Assembly: GCA_003511785.1 (NCBI GenBank) | Contig: DOIS01000308.1 | Span: 1 to 11,674, forward strand | Direction of reading: 5' to 3' | Length of the DNA stretch: 11,674 nt | From: Paracoccaceae bacterium | GTDB taxonomy: Bacteria > Pseudomonadota > Alphaproteobacteria > Rhodobacterales > Rhodobacteraceae | In this document: positions 1-7,192 of the stretch, in pieces | How positions within the stretch are numbered: position 1 is the stretch's first letter | Layout of the letters: each line of letters starts with the position of its first letter | Made by a program: the position numbers and the translations under genes | Notes under the pieces: generated by a model | Database searches by the model: none | Told to the model about the DNA's origin: nothing | What the model saw: only the letters and a program-made list of their open reading frames with translations

Positions 1-951
1 GTAGATCGGCTGGCCCGTGGCCAGTGCCAGAAGCCCCTGGCGGATATGCACCCTGCGCTGAAAGCGCAGGTGCCGCATGAGCGCCGCCAGCACCCCCCGC
101 GCGGGCGCCAGGAGCATCGAGAAGGCGAAAAGCGCGAAGGCCACCAGCACGATGATTGGCCCCGTGGGCAGCTTCGGCGCCGAGGCCGAGAGCGCCGCGC
201 CGAGATAGCCCGCCAGCCCCCCGACCACGCCGGCCAGCAGCACGACCCGGTTCGCGCTCTCGGTCCAGAACCGGGCGGTGACGGGTGGAATAATCAGCAG
301 CGCCACGATCAGGATCAGGCCCACGACCTTCAGCCCCACCACGGTGACGCCCATCACCAGACCCATCATCGCCAGGTCGATCCGGTGCACCGGCAGGCCC
401 TGGGCCTCGGCGTATTCGGGATCGAAGGCCACCAGGGTCATCGGGCGGCGTAGCAGCACGATCAGCGCCAAGGCCAAGGCTCCGCCCCCGGCGATGATCA
501 CCGCATCCGACCACAGCATCCCGGCGGTCGAGCCCAGCAGGAAATCCTCGAGCCCCGCCGCCCGGCCTGTGCCCAGCGTCTGGATCACGGTCAGAAGCAC
601 CACGCCGAAGCCGAAGAACACCGACAGCACCGCGCCGATCGCCGCATCCTCGGCCAGCCGCGTGCGGCGCGTCAGCCAACTCACGCAGAGCAGCCCGGCC
701 GTCGCCGAGAGGGCGGAGCCGGCCAGCAAGGCCGGCAGGTTGCGCCCATCGCCACCCAACAGGACCAAGACGATGAAGGCCAGCCCGATGCCCGGCAGGG
801 TGGCGTGACTGACGGCGTCGGAGACCAGGGCGCGTTTGCGCAGGAACAGAAAGGTGCCGGTCGCGCCTGCCGACATGCCCAGCAGCGCGGCGCCGATCGT
901 GACCAGCATGGCGTTGTAACCCAGCTGGAGCAGCAGCGCGTCGGCCAACAT
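1..951 (-). CDS. Metal (Mn/Fe/Zn) ABC transporter permease, 3' end cut by window edge
   Basis: This is the inner-membrane channel subunit of a cluster 9 metal importer (TroC/SitC/MntB/ZnuB family), which passes Mn2+, Fe2+ or Zn2+ from the periplasmic binding protein into the cytoplasm. I translated it by hand from the complement: 317 residues are visible with no stop before the edge. It is strongly hydrophobic with about eight membrane segments between residues 12 and 283. Family hallmarks are DAVSHATLPGIGLAF (45-59) and GLKVVGLILIVALLIIPP (206-223). After the last helix the chain continues with a basic stretch (RHLRFQRRVHIRQGLLALA, 293-311). Classical permeases of about 280 residues end before this, so it looks like the long form with an extra cytoplasmic C-terminal region. 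The ATG at 951 lies 4 bp after the ATPase stop. A second permease gene may follow outside the window. The family is certain; the metal is not. Confidence 0.93.
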   Translation of the reverse strand, partial: MLADALLLQLGYNAMLVTIGAALLGMSAGATGTFLFLRKRALVSDAVSHATLPGIGLAFIVLVLLGGDGRNLPALLAGSALSATAGLLCVSWLTRRTRLAEDAAIGAVLSVFFGFGVVLLTVIQTLGTGRAAGLEDFLLGSTAGMLWSDAVIIAGGGALALALIVLLRRPMTLVAFDPEYAEAQGLPVHRIDLAMMGLVMGVTVVGLKVVGLILIVALLIIPPVTARFWTESANRVVLLAGVVGGLAGYLGAALSASAPKLPTGPIIVLVAFALFAFSMLLAPARGVLAALMRHLRFQRRVHIRQGLLALATGQPIY

Positions 952-955
952 CGAT

Positions 956-1756
956 TCAGCCCAGCGCCTGGCTCAGCTGATCGACCTGCGCCGTCGCCAA
1001 TCGCCCGCCATAGGCGCGTTGGAGGGCCTCGGCGGTAAAGGCATCGGCCACCGGGCCTTCGGCGACTTTCGACGTGTTGATGAGAAAGACATCGTCGAAG
1101 TACTCGGCCACGGTCGAGAGATCGTGATGCACGACGACCACGGTCTTACCCGTATCGCGCAGCGATTTCAGAACGTCGATGATCGCCTTTTCGGTGGCCG
1201 CATCAACCCCGGCGAACGGTTCGTCCAGAAGGTAAAGGTCAGCTTCCTGCGCCAAGGCACGCGCAAGGAACACGCGCTGTTGCTGTCCGCCGGAAAGCTG
1301 CCCGATCTGGCGGTCGGCGAAATCCAACATTCCAACGCGCTCGAGGCAGGCCATGGCCTGTGCCCGATGTTCGCCGCGCACCCGGCGCAACAGGCCCAGA
1401 CGACGGTATTGGCCCATCAGAACAACGTCGATCACGCGGGTCGGAAAGTCCCAGTCCACGCTGGCACGCTGCGGCACATAGGCCACGCGCCCTCGCGCGG
1501 CTTCGAGCGGCTGGCCGAAGACCTCCACCCGGCCAGAAAGCGACCTCACGATGCCCAGCGCGGCCTTGAGCAAGGTCGATTTTCCCGCACCGTTCGGCCC
1601 GATGATCGCCGTCATCCGGCCCGGGCGCACGGTCATGTCCACCGAGAACACGGCCGGTTTTTGTCCGTATGAAACGGTCAGCCCCCGGATTGCCAAAGGG
1701 CTTCCGGTGGTCTGGTCGGGCAGGCTCCGCCCGGCGCTCGCGGCCAATTCCAACAC
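956..1756 (-). CDS. Metal ABC transporter ATP-binding protein (Mn/Fe type)
   Basis: This is the cytoplasmic ATPase (266 aa) that powers the metal importer. All ABC motifs are present: Walker A GPNGAGKST (53-61), Q-loop Gln96, signature LSGGQQQR (154-161), Walker B LYLLDEP (174-180) and switch His at 210/211. The stretch VPQRASVDWDFPTRVIDVVL (94-113) is characteristic of Mn/Fe transporters of the SitB/MntB/TroB group and argues against a plain ZnuC. The start is a GTG at 1756, two bases after the TGA of the binding-protein gene, with a G-rich ribosome site inside the end of that gene, so the two are probably translationally coupled. The stop is 4 bp before the permease ATG. ATPase identity is certain; the choice of Mn over Zn is an inference from motif and operon. 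Confidence 0.95.
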   Translation of the reverse strand: MLELAASAGRSLPDQTTGSPLAIRGLTVSYGQKPAVFSVDMTVRPGRMTAIIGPNGAGKSTLLKAALGIVRSLSGRVEVFGQPLEAARGRVAYVPQRASVDWDFPTRVIDVVLMGQYRRLGLLRRVRGEHRAQAMACLERVGMLDFADRQIGQLSGGQQQRVFLARALAQEADLYLLDEPFAGVDAATEKAIIDVLKSLRDTGKTVVVVHHDLSTVAEYFDDVFLINTSKVAEGPVADAFTAEALQRAYGGRLATAQVDQLSQALG

Positions 1757-1758
1757 GC

Positions 1759-2724
1759 TCAGCCCCCCGCCGACAATTTGCCGTCCATCCCGCGCGGCGG
1801 CACATCGGCACCCAGAGCCCTCGCGATCACGGTCACGTTGTGATCCATCATGCCGATGTAAGTGCCTTCATAGCTGCCGTCGGGTCCCATCGCATCGCTG
1901 AACAGCTCTCCGCCGATCCGAACCTCGTGGCCCTTCGCCGCGGCCCCCTCGACCAGGGCACGAACGTTGCGGTCCGACACCGAGCTTTCAACGAAAACGG
2001 CTCCGACCTCTCGCTCGACCAGCAGATCGACCAAGGCGCCAATGCGGTTCAGCCCCACCTCGCTCTCGGTCGAGATGCCTTGGATGCCCAGAACCTCGAA
2101 CCCGTAGGCCTCGCCGAAATAGCCGAAAGCGTCATGGGCGGTCACCAGCACGCGGCGGCTTTCGGGGACCTTGGCGAGGCTCTCGGCGGCATAGGCGCCC
2201 AAACGGTCGAGCCGGTCGACATAGTCGGCAGCATTGGCGGTGAAGGTCTCGGACGCCTCGGGGCGGGCGGCGATCAACGCGTCGCGCAACTCGAGGACCA
2301 CCAGCTTCCACAATTCGGGCACCATCCACAGGTGCGGATCGAACTTGCCATCGTAGTCGTCGTGGCCGCGCAGCAAATCTCGGGGTAGCCCTTCGGCCAC
2401 CGCGACCACGGGCACCTTGCCCGCGAGGTCAGCCATGAACGCCTCCATCTGCGCCTCGAGATAAAGGCCGTGCCACAGCACCAGGTCGGCGCGTGTCAGA
2501 GCCAGAATGTCGGTGCGCGTCTGACGGTAGGCATGGGGATCGACCCCCGGCCCCATCAAGGCCTGCACCTCGACCATGTCTCCGCCAACCTGGCGGGCGG
2601 CATCGGCGATCATCCCGGTGGTGGCCACGATCTTGAGCGGCGTATCGGCGCGCAAGGGTGCGGACATCAGCAGCGTGGCGGCGAGCGCGGTCAGGCCGAC
2701 CAGGAGAGAACGGCGGTGGATCAT
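1759..2724 (-). CDS. Periplasmic metal-binding protein of ABC importer (TroA/PsaA/MntC-like)
   Basis: This is the 321-aa solute-binding lipoprotein-family component (cluster A-I/SBP_bac_9) that captures Mn2+, Zn2+ or Fe2+ in the periplasm. It begins MIHRRSLLVGLTALAATLLM and has a cleavable signal peptide with probable cleavage after the LRA near residue 26; no lipobox Cys is seen. Likely ligands, by alignment to PsaA/TroA, are His64 in DPHAY, His131 in DPHLW, a Glu in STESE (220-222) and Asp277 in LFSDAMG. The His-rich loop typical of ZnuA is absent, which favours Mn/Fe. The reading frame is open up to 2901, but the ATG at 2724 is chosen because the signal peptide starts there and AGAGAGG lies about 10 bp upstream. 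It is the first gene of the importer operon and is divergent from deoC. Confidence 0.94.
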   Translation of the reverse strand: MIHRRSLLVGLTALAATLLMSAPLRADTPLKIVATTGMIADAARQVGGDMVEVQALMGPGVDPHAYRQTRTDILALTRADLVLWHGLYLEAQMEAFMADLAGKVPVVAVAEGLPRDLLRGHDDYDGKFDPHLWMVPELWKLVVLELRDALIAARPEASETFTANAADYVDRLDRLGAYAAESLAKVPESRRVLVTAHDAFGYFGEAYGFEVLGIQGISTESEVGLNRIGALVDLLVEREVGAVFVESSVSDRNVRALVEGAAAKGHEVRIGGELFSDAMGPDGSYEGTYIGMMDHNVTVIARALGADVPPRGMDGKLSAGG

Positions 2725-2757
2725 CGGGGCAAAACCTCTCTGTATAGCGTCGAAAGG

Positions 2758-2786
2758 TCTATAAGAACGATTCGCAACTCTGTCAA
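2758..2786 (-). promoter_or_regulatory. Sigma70-type promoter of the metal importer operon
   Basis: Reading the minus strand, a perfect -35 box TTGACA (2786-2781) is followed by exactly 17 bases and a -10 box TATAGA (2763-2758). Transcription would start near 2751, leaving a leader of about 27 bases that contains the ribosome site before the ATG at 2724. The region is much more AT-rich than the surrounding genes. This is a sequence match only; no start site has been mapped. Confidence 0.65.
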
Positions 2787-2809
2787 TGAAATTGCAACTT
2801 ATTCGCAAC
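2770..2809. promoter_or_regulatory. Putative metal-responsive operator (GCAAC repeats and palindrome)
   Basis: Three GCAAC units lie at 2774-2778, 2794-2798 and 2805-2809, separated by 20 and 11 bp, so they face nearly the same side of the helix. The last two fall in a 17-bp imperfect palindrome, TTGCAACTTATTCGCAA (2792-2808), with 6 of 8 base pairs matching around its centre. The first repeat lies inside the -35/-10 spacer of the importer promoter, and the palindrome begins five bases upstream of the -35 box. Fur-family Mur sites upstream of Mn importers in alphaproteobacteria are TGCAA-rich palindromes, so Mur is the best guess; an MntR-type regulator is an alternative. The regulator is not in the window. 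Confidence 0.5.
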
Positions 2810-2917
2810 AAAGTCTGTGGGCTGCCCGCCCTTTGGTCATCGCTTGTCAACGTCTTCGCCCCGTGCCAACCTGCCTCCGCGTGGCCCGGATGCCCGCGCA
2901 TTCACCGAGGACAGCGT

Positions 2918-3910
2918 ATGCAGGGCAAAACCGACACCCCCACGACCACCCACCTGCCGCAAGTGACCGAGACACGGAATCCCGGCGTCGAGCTGGACCT
3001 CGACTGGGTACTGTCGGCCCAGGCCAACACCTCGGCGATCGAGCGACGCGCGGCCAGCCTGCCCGCACGACGGTCGCTGAAGAAGGACCATCAGGCCGCG
3101 TGGCTGTGCCGGGCGATCTCCTGCATCGACCTGACCACGCTTGCGGGCGACGACACCCAGGGCCGGGTGCGCCGGCTTTGCGCCAAGGCACGCCAGCCGG
3201 TGCGCGGCGACATTCTCGCGGCGCTGGGGATGGAGGGGCTGACCGTGGGCGCGGTTTGCGTCTATCACGACATGGTGCGCGCCGCGGTCGAGGCGCTGGA
3301 GGGCAGCGGCATCCCGGTTGCGGCGGTCAGCACCGGCTTTCCGGCCGGCCTGTCGCCGTTTCATTTGCGGGTCGCCGAGATCGGCGAGAGCGTGAAGGCG
3401 GGCGCCGAGGAGATCGACATCGTGATTTCGCGCCGGCACGCCCTGACCGGCGATTGGCAGGCACTCTATGACGAGATGCGCGCCTTCCGCGAGGCCTGCG
3501 GGCCGGCCCATGTCAAGGCGATCCTGGCCACCGGAGAACTGGGCACGCTGCGCAATGTGGCGCGCGCCTCGCTGGTCTGCATGATGGCGGGCGCGGATTT
3601 CATCAAGACCTCGACCGGGAAGGAGAGCGTCAATGCCACGCTGCCGGTGTCTCTGGTCATGCTGCGCGCGATCCGCGACTATCACGATCGCACGGGATAC
3701 CGCGTCGGATACAAGCCTGCGGGCGGGATTTCCAAGGCCAAGGATGCGCTGGTCTACCTGTCGTTGATGAAGGAGGAACTGGGCGATGCCTGGTTGCGGC
3801 CCGAACTGTTCCGCTTCGGCGCCTCCAGCCTGCTGGGCGATATCGAGCGGCAGTTGGAGCATCATGTGACCGGTGCCTATTCAGCGGGCTGGCGTCATGC
3901 GCTTGCGTGA
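2918..3910 (+). CDS. deoC: Deoxyribose-phosphate aldolase, long form
   Basis: This class I aldolase (330 aa) cleaves 2-deoxy-D-ribose-5-phosphate into acetaldehyde and glyceraldehyde-3-phosphate, in cytoplasmic deoxynucleoside breakdown. The Schiff-base lysine is Lys230 in GADFIKTSTGK (226-236 region), the second catalytic lysine is Lys266 in GYKPAGG, and the acidic residue is Asp167 in EEIDIVI. HVKAILATGEL (198-208) is the other conserved strand. It is about 70 residues longer than the E. coli enzyme, mostly at the N-terminus, like the eukaryote-type DERA group. The frame is open from 2786, but the ATG at 2918 has GAGGA six bases upstream and starts a sensible N-terminus. It leads a probable operon with the aldehyde dehydrogenase 51 bp downstream, which could remove the acetaldehyde. 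Function is secure from the active site. Confidence 0.96.
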   Translation: MQGKTDTPTTTHLPQVTETRNPGVELDLDWVLSAQANTSAIERRAASLPARRSLKKDHQAAWLCRAISCIDLTTLAGDDTQGRVRRLCAKARQPVRGDILAALGMEGLTVGAVCVYHDMVRAAVEALEGSGIPVAAVSTGFPAGLSPFHLRVAEIGESVKAGAEEIDIVISRRHALTGDWQALYDEMRAFREACGPAHVKAILATGELGTLRNVARASLVCMMAGADFIKTSTGKESVNATLPVSLVMLRAIRDYHDRTGYRVGYKPAGGISKAKDALVYLSLMKEELGDAWLRPELFRFGASSLLGDIERQLEHHVTGAYSAGWRHALA

Positions 3911-3961
3911 CTGTCGGGTCGAGTATTTTTTCAAGAGAAGAAGCAGGGGACGGAAGAAATC

Positions 3962-6301
3962 ATGACCGTCAAGGAGATCTTCGAGACCATGGAGTATGGC
4001 CCCGCCCCCGAAAGCGCCGCCGAGGCGCTGACCTGGCTGGTCGATCAGGGCGACAGGTTCGGGCATTTCATCGACGGCGCCTTCACCTCGGCCGGCGATA
4101 CGTTCGAGAGCCGCAATCCTGCCACGGGCGATGTGCTGGCGCTGCTGACCCAGGCCACGCCCGACGACGTGACCGCCGCCGTCGCTGCCGCCCGCAAGGC
4201 GCAGCCGCGCTGGGAGCGGCTGGGCGGCCCCGGACGGGCACGATACCTCTATGCCATCGCGCGGCTGTTGCAGAAACATGCGCGGCTTTTCGCCGTGCTC
4301 GAAACGCTCGACAATGGCAAGCCGATCCGCGAGAGCCGCGACATCGACGTGCCCTTGGCGCAGCGGCATTTCTATCATCACGCCGGTATGGCGCAGCTGA
4401 TGGAGACGGAGCTGTCCGACCGTGAGGCAATAGGCGTCTGCGGGCAGATCGTGCCGTGGAACTTCCCGCTCCTGATGCTGGCCTGGAAGATCGCGCCGGC
4501 CCTGGCCATGGGCAACACGGTGGTGCTGAAACCGGCCGAGTATACCTCGCTCACCGCGCTGCTCTTCGCCGATATCTGCCGCCAGGCGGGGCTGCCCAAG
4601 GGCGTCGTCAACATCGTCACCGGCGACGGCACCGTGGGCAAATTGCTCGTAGGTGCCGAGGTGGACAAGATTGCCTTCACCGGCTCGACCGAAGTCGGCC
4701 GTCGCATTCGAGAGGCAACGGCCGGAACCGGCAAGGCGCTGACCCTCGAGCTGGGTGGCAAGTCGCCCTATATCGTGTTCGACGATGCCGATCTCGACTC
4801 GGCGGTCGAGGGGCTGGTGGACGCAATCTGGTTCAACGCGGGCCAGGTCTGCTGCGCCGGGTCGCGCCTGCTGGTGCAGGAGGGCGTGGCCGAGCGGTTC
4901 CACGACAAGCTGCGCGCGCGGATGGACAAGCTGCGCATGGGCGATCCGCTGGACAAGAGCATCGACCTTGGCGCCATGGTGGACCCGGCGCAGCGCGACC
5001 GGGTCGCCCGAATGGTGGGTGACTGCGCGCAAGGGCGCCATTACGTGGCCCGGGTGGACGTGCCCGAGCGGGGCTGCTTCTATCCGCCCACGCTGATCAC
5101 CGGGCTGTCCCCTTCTGACCCGCTGATGCAGGAGGAGATCTTCGGCCCGGTGCTGGTCTCGACCACCTTCCGCACCCCCGGCGAGGCGGTCGCGCTGGCC
5201 AATGACACACGCTATGGGCTGGCCGCGACGGTCTGGAGCGAGAACCTGAACCTCGCGTTCGACGTGGCGCCCAAGCTGGCCGCCGGCGTTGTCTGGGTGA
5301 ACGCCACCAACCTGTTCGACGCGGCCGCACCGTTCGGCGGGGTGCGCGAAAGCGGGTTCGGTCGCGAAGGCGGCTGGGAGGGGTTGACCGCCTATACCCG
5401 GCCAAAGGCCAAGACCCGGCCGCTGGTGAGGCTCGATCCGATGCCTGCCGGCGAGGACGGTCCCGCCGATCCCATCGACCGGACGCCGAAGCTCTATGTG
5501 GGCGGCAAGCAAGCCCGTCCGGATTCGGGCTATTCCCGCCCGGTCTGGTCGCGCCGGGGGCAGTTGCTGGGCCATGTGGGCCAAGGCAACCGCAAGGACA
5601 TCCGCAATGCGGTCGAGGCCGCTGCCGGCGCCTGGAGCTGGGCCAGGACCACCGGCCACCAGCGCGCGCAGATCCTCTATTACCTGGCCGAGAACCTCTC
5701 GGCCCGTTCAGCCGAATTCGCCCGCCGAATCGACGCGATGACCGGCAAACGCAGCGGAGAGAACGAGGTCGAAGCCTCGATCCAGCGCCTGTTCACCGCC
5801 GCCGCCTGGGCCGACAAGGTCGATGGGCGCGTGGCGGGCGTGCCCTTGCGCGGCGTGGCGCTGGCGATGCGCGAGCCGGTGGGCGTGATCGGCGCGCTCT
5901 GCCCGGACGAGGCGCCGCTTCTGGGACTTGTCACGGTGCTGGGGGCCTCGATGGCGATGGGCAACCGCACCGTTCTGGTGGCCTCCGAGCCGTTCCCGCT
6001 GGCTGCGACGGATTTCTACCAGTTGCTCGACACCTCGGATGTGCCCGGGGGCGTCGTCAATATCGTGACCGGGCCCCATAGCGACCTGGCCGGGCCCCTG
6101 GCCGGGCATCTGGGCGTGGACGCGGTGTGGAGCTTTTCGTCCTCGGATCTGTCGGCGGAGATCGAGCGCGCGGCGGCGGGCAACCTCAAGCGCACATGGG
6201 TGAATAACGGCATGGGCCGCGACTGGTTCGATGCGGACCTGTGGCCGTTCCTGGACCAGGCGACCGAGGTCAAGACGATCTGGGTGCCATACGGGGAGTG
6301 A
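3962..6301 (+). CDS. ALDH16-like aldehyde dehydrogenase with two ALDH domains
   Basis: This 779-aa protein is an NAD(P)-dependent aldehyde dehydrogenase with a tandem ALDH fold. The first domain (about 35-480) has the full active site: Asn167 in PWNFP, Lys190 in VLKPAE, GSTEVG (241-246), general base Glu263 in LELGGKSP, nucleophile Cys297 in GQVCCAG and Glu392 in EEIFGP. The second domain (about 508-779) repeats the fold: GVIGALCPDEAPLL, AMGNRTVLVASEP and GVVNIVTG match the first domain with an offset of 483 residues. It has Glu at the Asn position, Val at the Lys position, and no LELGGK or catalytic Cys. This matches ALDH16, whose bacterial members keep an active first domain and a non-catalytic second one. 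GGAAG five bases before the ATG supports the start. Next to deoC, acetaldehyde is a natural substrate, but that is inferred. The SDR gene follows after 5 bp. Confidence 0.94.
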   Translation: MTVKEIFETMEYGPAPESAAEALTWLVDQGDRFGHFIDGAFTSAGDTFESRNPATGDVLALLTQATPDDVTAAVAAARKAQPRWERLGGPGRARYLYAIARLLQKHARLFAVLETLDNGKPIRESRDIDVPLAQRHFYHHAGMAQLMETELSDREAIGVCGQIVPWNFPLLMLAWKIAPALAMGNTVVLKPAEYTSLTALLFADICRQAGLPKGVVNIVTGDGTVGKLLVGAEVDKIAFTGSTEVGRRIREATAGTGKALTLELGGKSPYIVFDDADLDSAVEGLVDAIWFNAGQVCCAGSRLLVQEGVAERFHDKLRARMDKLRMGDPLDKSIDLGAMVDPAQRDRVARMVGDCAQGRHYVARVDVPERGCFYPPTLITGLSPSDPLMQEEIFGPVLVSTTFRTPGEAVALANDTRYGLAATVWSENLNLAFDVAPKLAAGVVWVNATNLFDAAAPFGGVRESGFGREGGWEGLTAYTRPKAKTRPLVRLDPMPAGEDGPADPIDRTPKLYVGGKQARPDSGYSRPVWSRRGQLLGHVGQGNRKDIRNAVEAAAGAWSWARTTGHQRAQILYYLAENLSARSAEFARRIDAMTGKRSGENEVEASIQRLFTAAAWADKVDGRVAGVPLRGVALAMREPVGVIGALCPDEAPLLGLVTVLGASMAMGNRTVLVASEPFPLAATDFYQLLDTSDVPGGVVNIVTGPHSDLAGPLAGHLGVDAVWSFSSSDLSAEIERAAAGNLKRTWVNNGMGRDWFDADLWPFLDQATEVKTIWVPYGE

Positions 6302-6306
6302 GCGAG

Positions 6307-7113
6307 ATGGAATTCGAGGGCAAGGCCGTGGTCGTCGTCGGCGGCACCAGCGGCATCAACCGGGGCATCGCCGAGGCCTTTGCCGCGGGTGGTGCCCGCG
6401 TGGCCGTGGCAAGCCGGTCCGAGCAAAAGGTGGCCGACACCGTGGCCGCGTTGCAGGCCGCCGGCGCGGCCGAGGCGCATGGCGCCGCCTTCGACGTGCG
6501 CGACGCGGGGGCCGTGGTCGAGGGGTTGGCAGGATTTCATCGCGCCATGGGCGATTTCGACGTGCTGGTCTCGGGGGCGGCGGGCAACTTCCCTGCTCTC
6601 ACCGCCGAAATGTCGGTTAACGCCTTCCGCACGGTGGTTGAGATCGACCTGATGGGCACGGTGCACGTGATGAAGGCGGCGCATGGGTTCCTGCGCAAGC
6701 CCGGCGCCAGCATCGTCAACATATCGGCCCCGCAAGCCTATCTCCCCTACGAGGGGCAGGCCCATGTCTGCGCGGCCAAGGCCGGGGTGGACCAGATCAC
6801 CCGCACGCTGGCGCTGGAATGGGGGCGCGAGGGGGTGCGCATCAACTCGGTCGTTCCGGGCTTCATCGAAGGCACCGAAGGGGCTGACCGGCTCGCCCCG
6901 ACCGAAGAGGCCAAGGCCGGCGTGATCTCCGACATTCCGCTGGGCCGGCTGGGCCGTGCCGAGGACGTGGCGGGGATGTGCCTGTTCCTTGCCTCCGAGA
7001 TGGGCGCCTATGTCAGCGGCCAGGTGATCGCCGTGGACGGCGCGCTCTACCAGCGCGGCTCGGGGCGGCTGGGGTCGATGATCGGCGAGATGTTGCGCGG
7101 GGCCAAGGGGTGA
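6307..7113 (+). CDS. SDR oxidoreductase resembling 2,4-dienoyl-CoA reductase (DECR2-like)
   Basis: This 268-aa cytoplasmic short-chain dehydrogenase/reductase has the Rossmann motif GGTSGINRGIA (12-22). Arg37 in ASRS suggests NADPH preference. The SGAAGNF strand (89-95), Ser140, Lys158 and SVVPGFIEGTEG (181-192) resemble peroxisomal and mitochondrial 2,4-dienoyl-CoA reductases. The usual YxxxK motif is VCAAK (154-158): the Tyr is Val, as expected for the dienoyl-CoA reductase branch, where Tyr is not at that place. It should therefore act on an acyl-CoA enal or related compound, but the substrate is not shown by sequence. The ATG has GGGGAG upstream inside the end of the ALDH gene, 5 bp after its stop, so it belongs to the same operon. 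Its TGA overlaps a possible GTG start of the next gene. An ordinary ketoreductase role is less likely. Confidence 0.9.
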   Translation: MEFEGKAVVVVGGTSGINRGIAEAFAAGGARVAVASRSEQKVADTVAALQAAGAAEAHGAAFDVRDAGAVVEGLAGFHRAMGDFDVLVSGAAGNFPALTAEMSVNAFRTVVEIDLMGTVHVMKAAHGFLRKPGASIVNISAPQAYLPYEGQAHVCAAKAGVDQITRTLALEWGREGVRINSVVPGFIEGTEGADRLAPTEEAKAGVISDIPLGRLGRAEDVAGMCLFLASEMGAYVSGQVIAVDGALYQRGSGRLGSMIGEMLRGAKG

Positions 7114-7192
7114 AGCGCTGGATCGTCGCCGGGCTGGGTGCGCTGGCGCAGCTTGGCAGTACTGGTTCATCACGCGACCGCAGGCCATCGTC
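7110..7192 (+). other. Displaced N-terminal anchor of the COG3904-like gene (probable frameshift)
   Basis: A GTG at 7110 overlaps the SDR stop as GTGA and reads VKRWIVAGLGALAQLG, a typical basic start plus hydrophobic anchor. It then degenerates and ends at 7232. From 7157 the other frame reads QYWFITRPQAIVMAARP and continues without a break into the gene starting at 7193. Adding a single base around 7150-7160 would join the two into one membrane-anchored protein of about 229 residues. Either the sequence lost one base (error or real mutation) or the gene now starts at 7193 without an anchor. Confidence 0.6.

Noticed and set aside
46..808. Plus-strand open frames at the left edge
   Set aside because: The complement encodes an unmistakable metal permease with multiple membrane helices. 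The plus-strand products are repetitive Arg/His/Pro-rich shadows.
2725..2901. Extended N-terminus for the metal-binding protein
   Set aside because: The added residues would put about 60 polar residues before a clear signal peptide and would cover the promoter. The ATG at 2724 has its own ribosome site.
3881..5659. Long open frame on the minus strand opposite the ALDH gene (592 codons)
   Set aside because: Its translation is low-complexity, rich in Arg, His, Gln and Gly, with no recognisable motif. It mirrors a well-supported ALDH on the plus strand and is an effect of high GC content.
7145..7165. Programmed -1 ribosomal frameshift joining the anchor to the COG3904-like protein
   Set aside because: No X XXY YYZ slippery heptamer or obvious downstream stem is seen. 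A sequence error or plain mutation is simpler.
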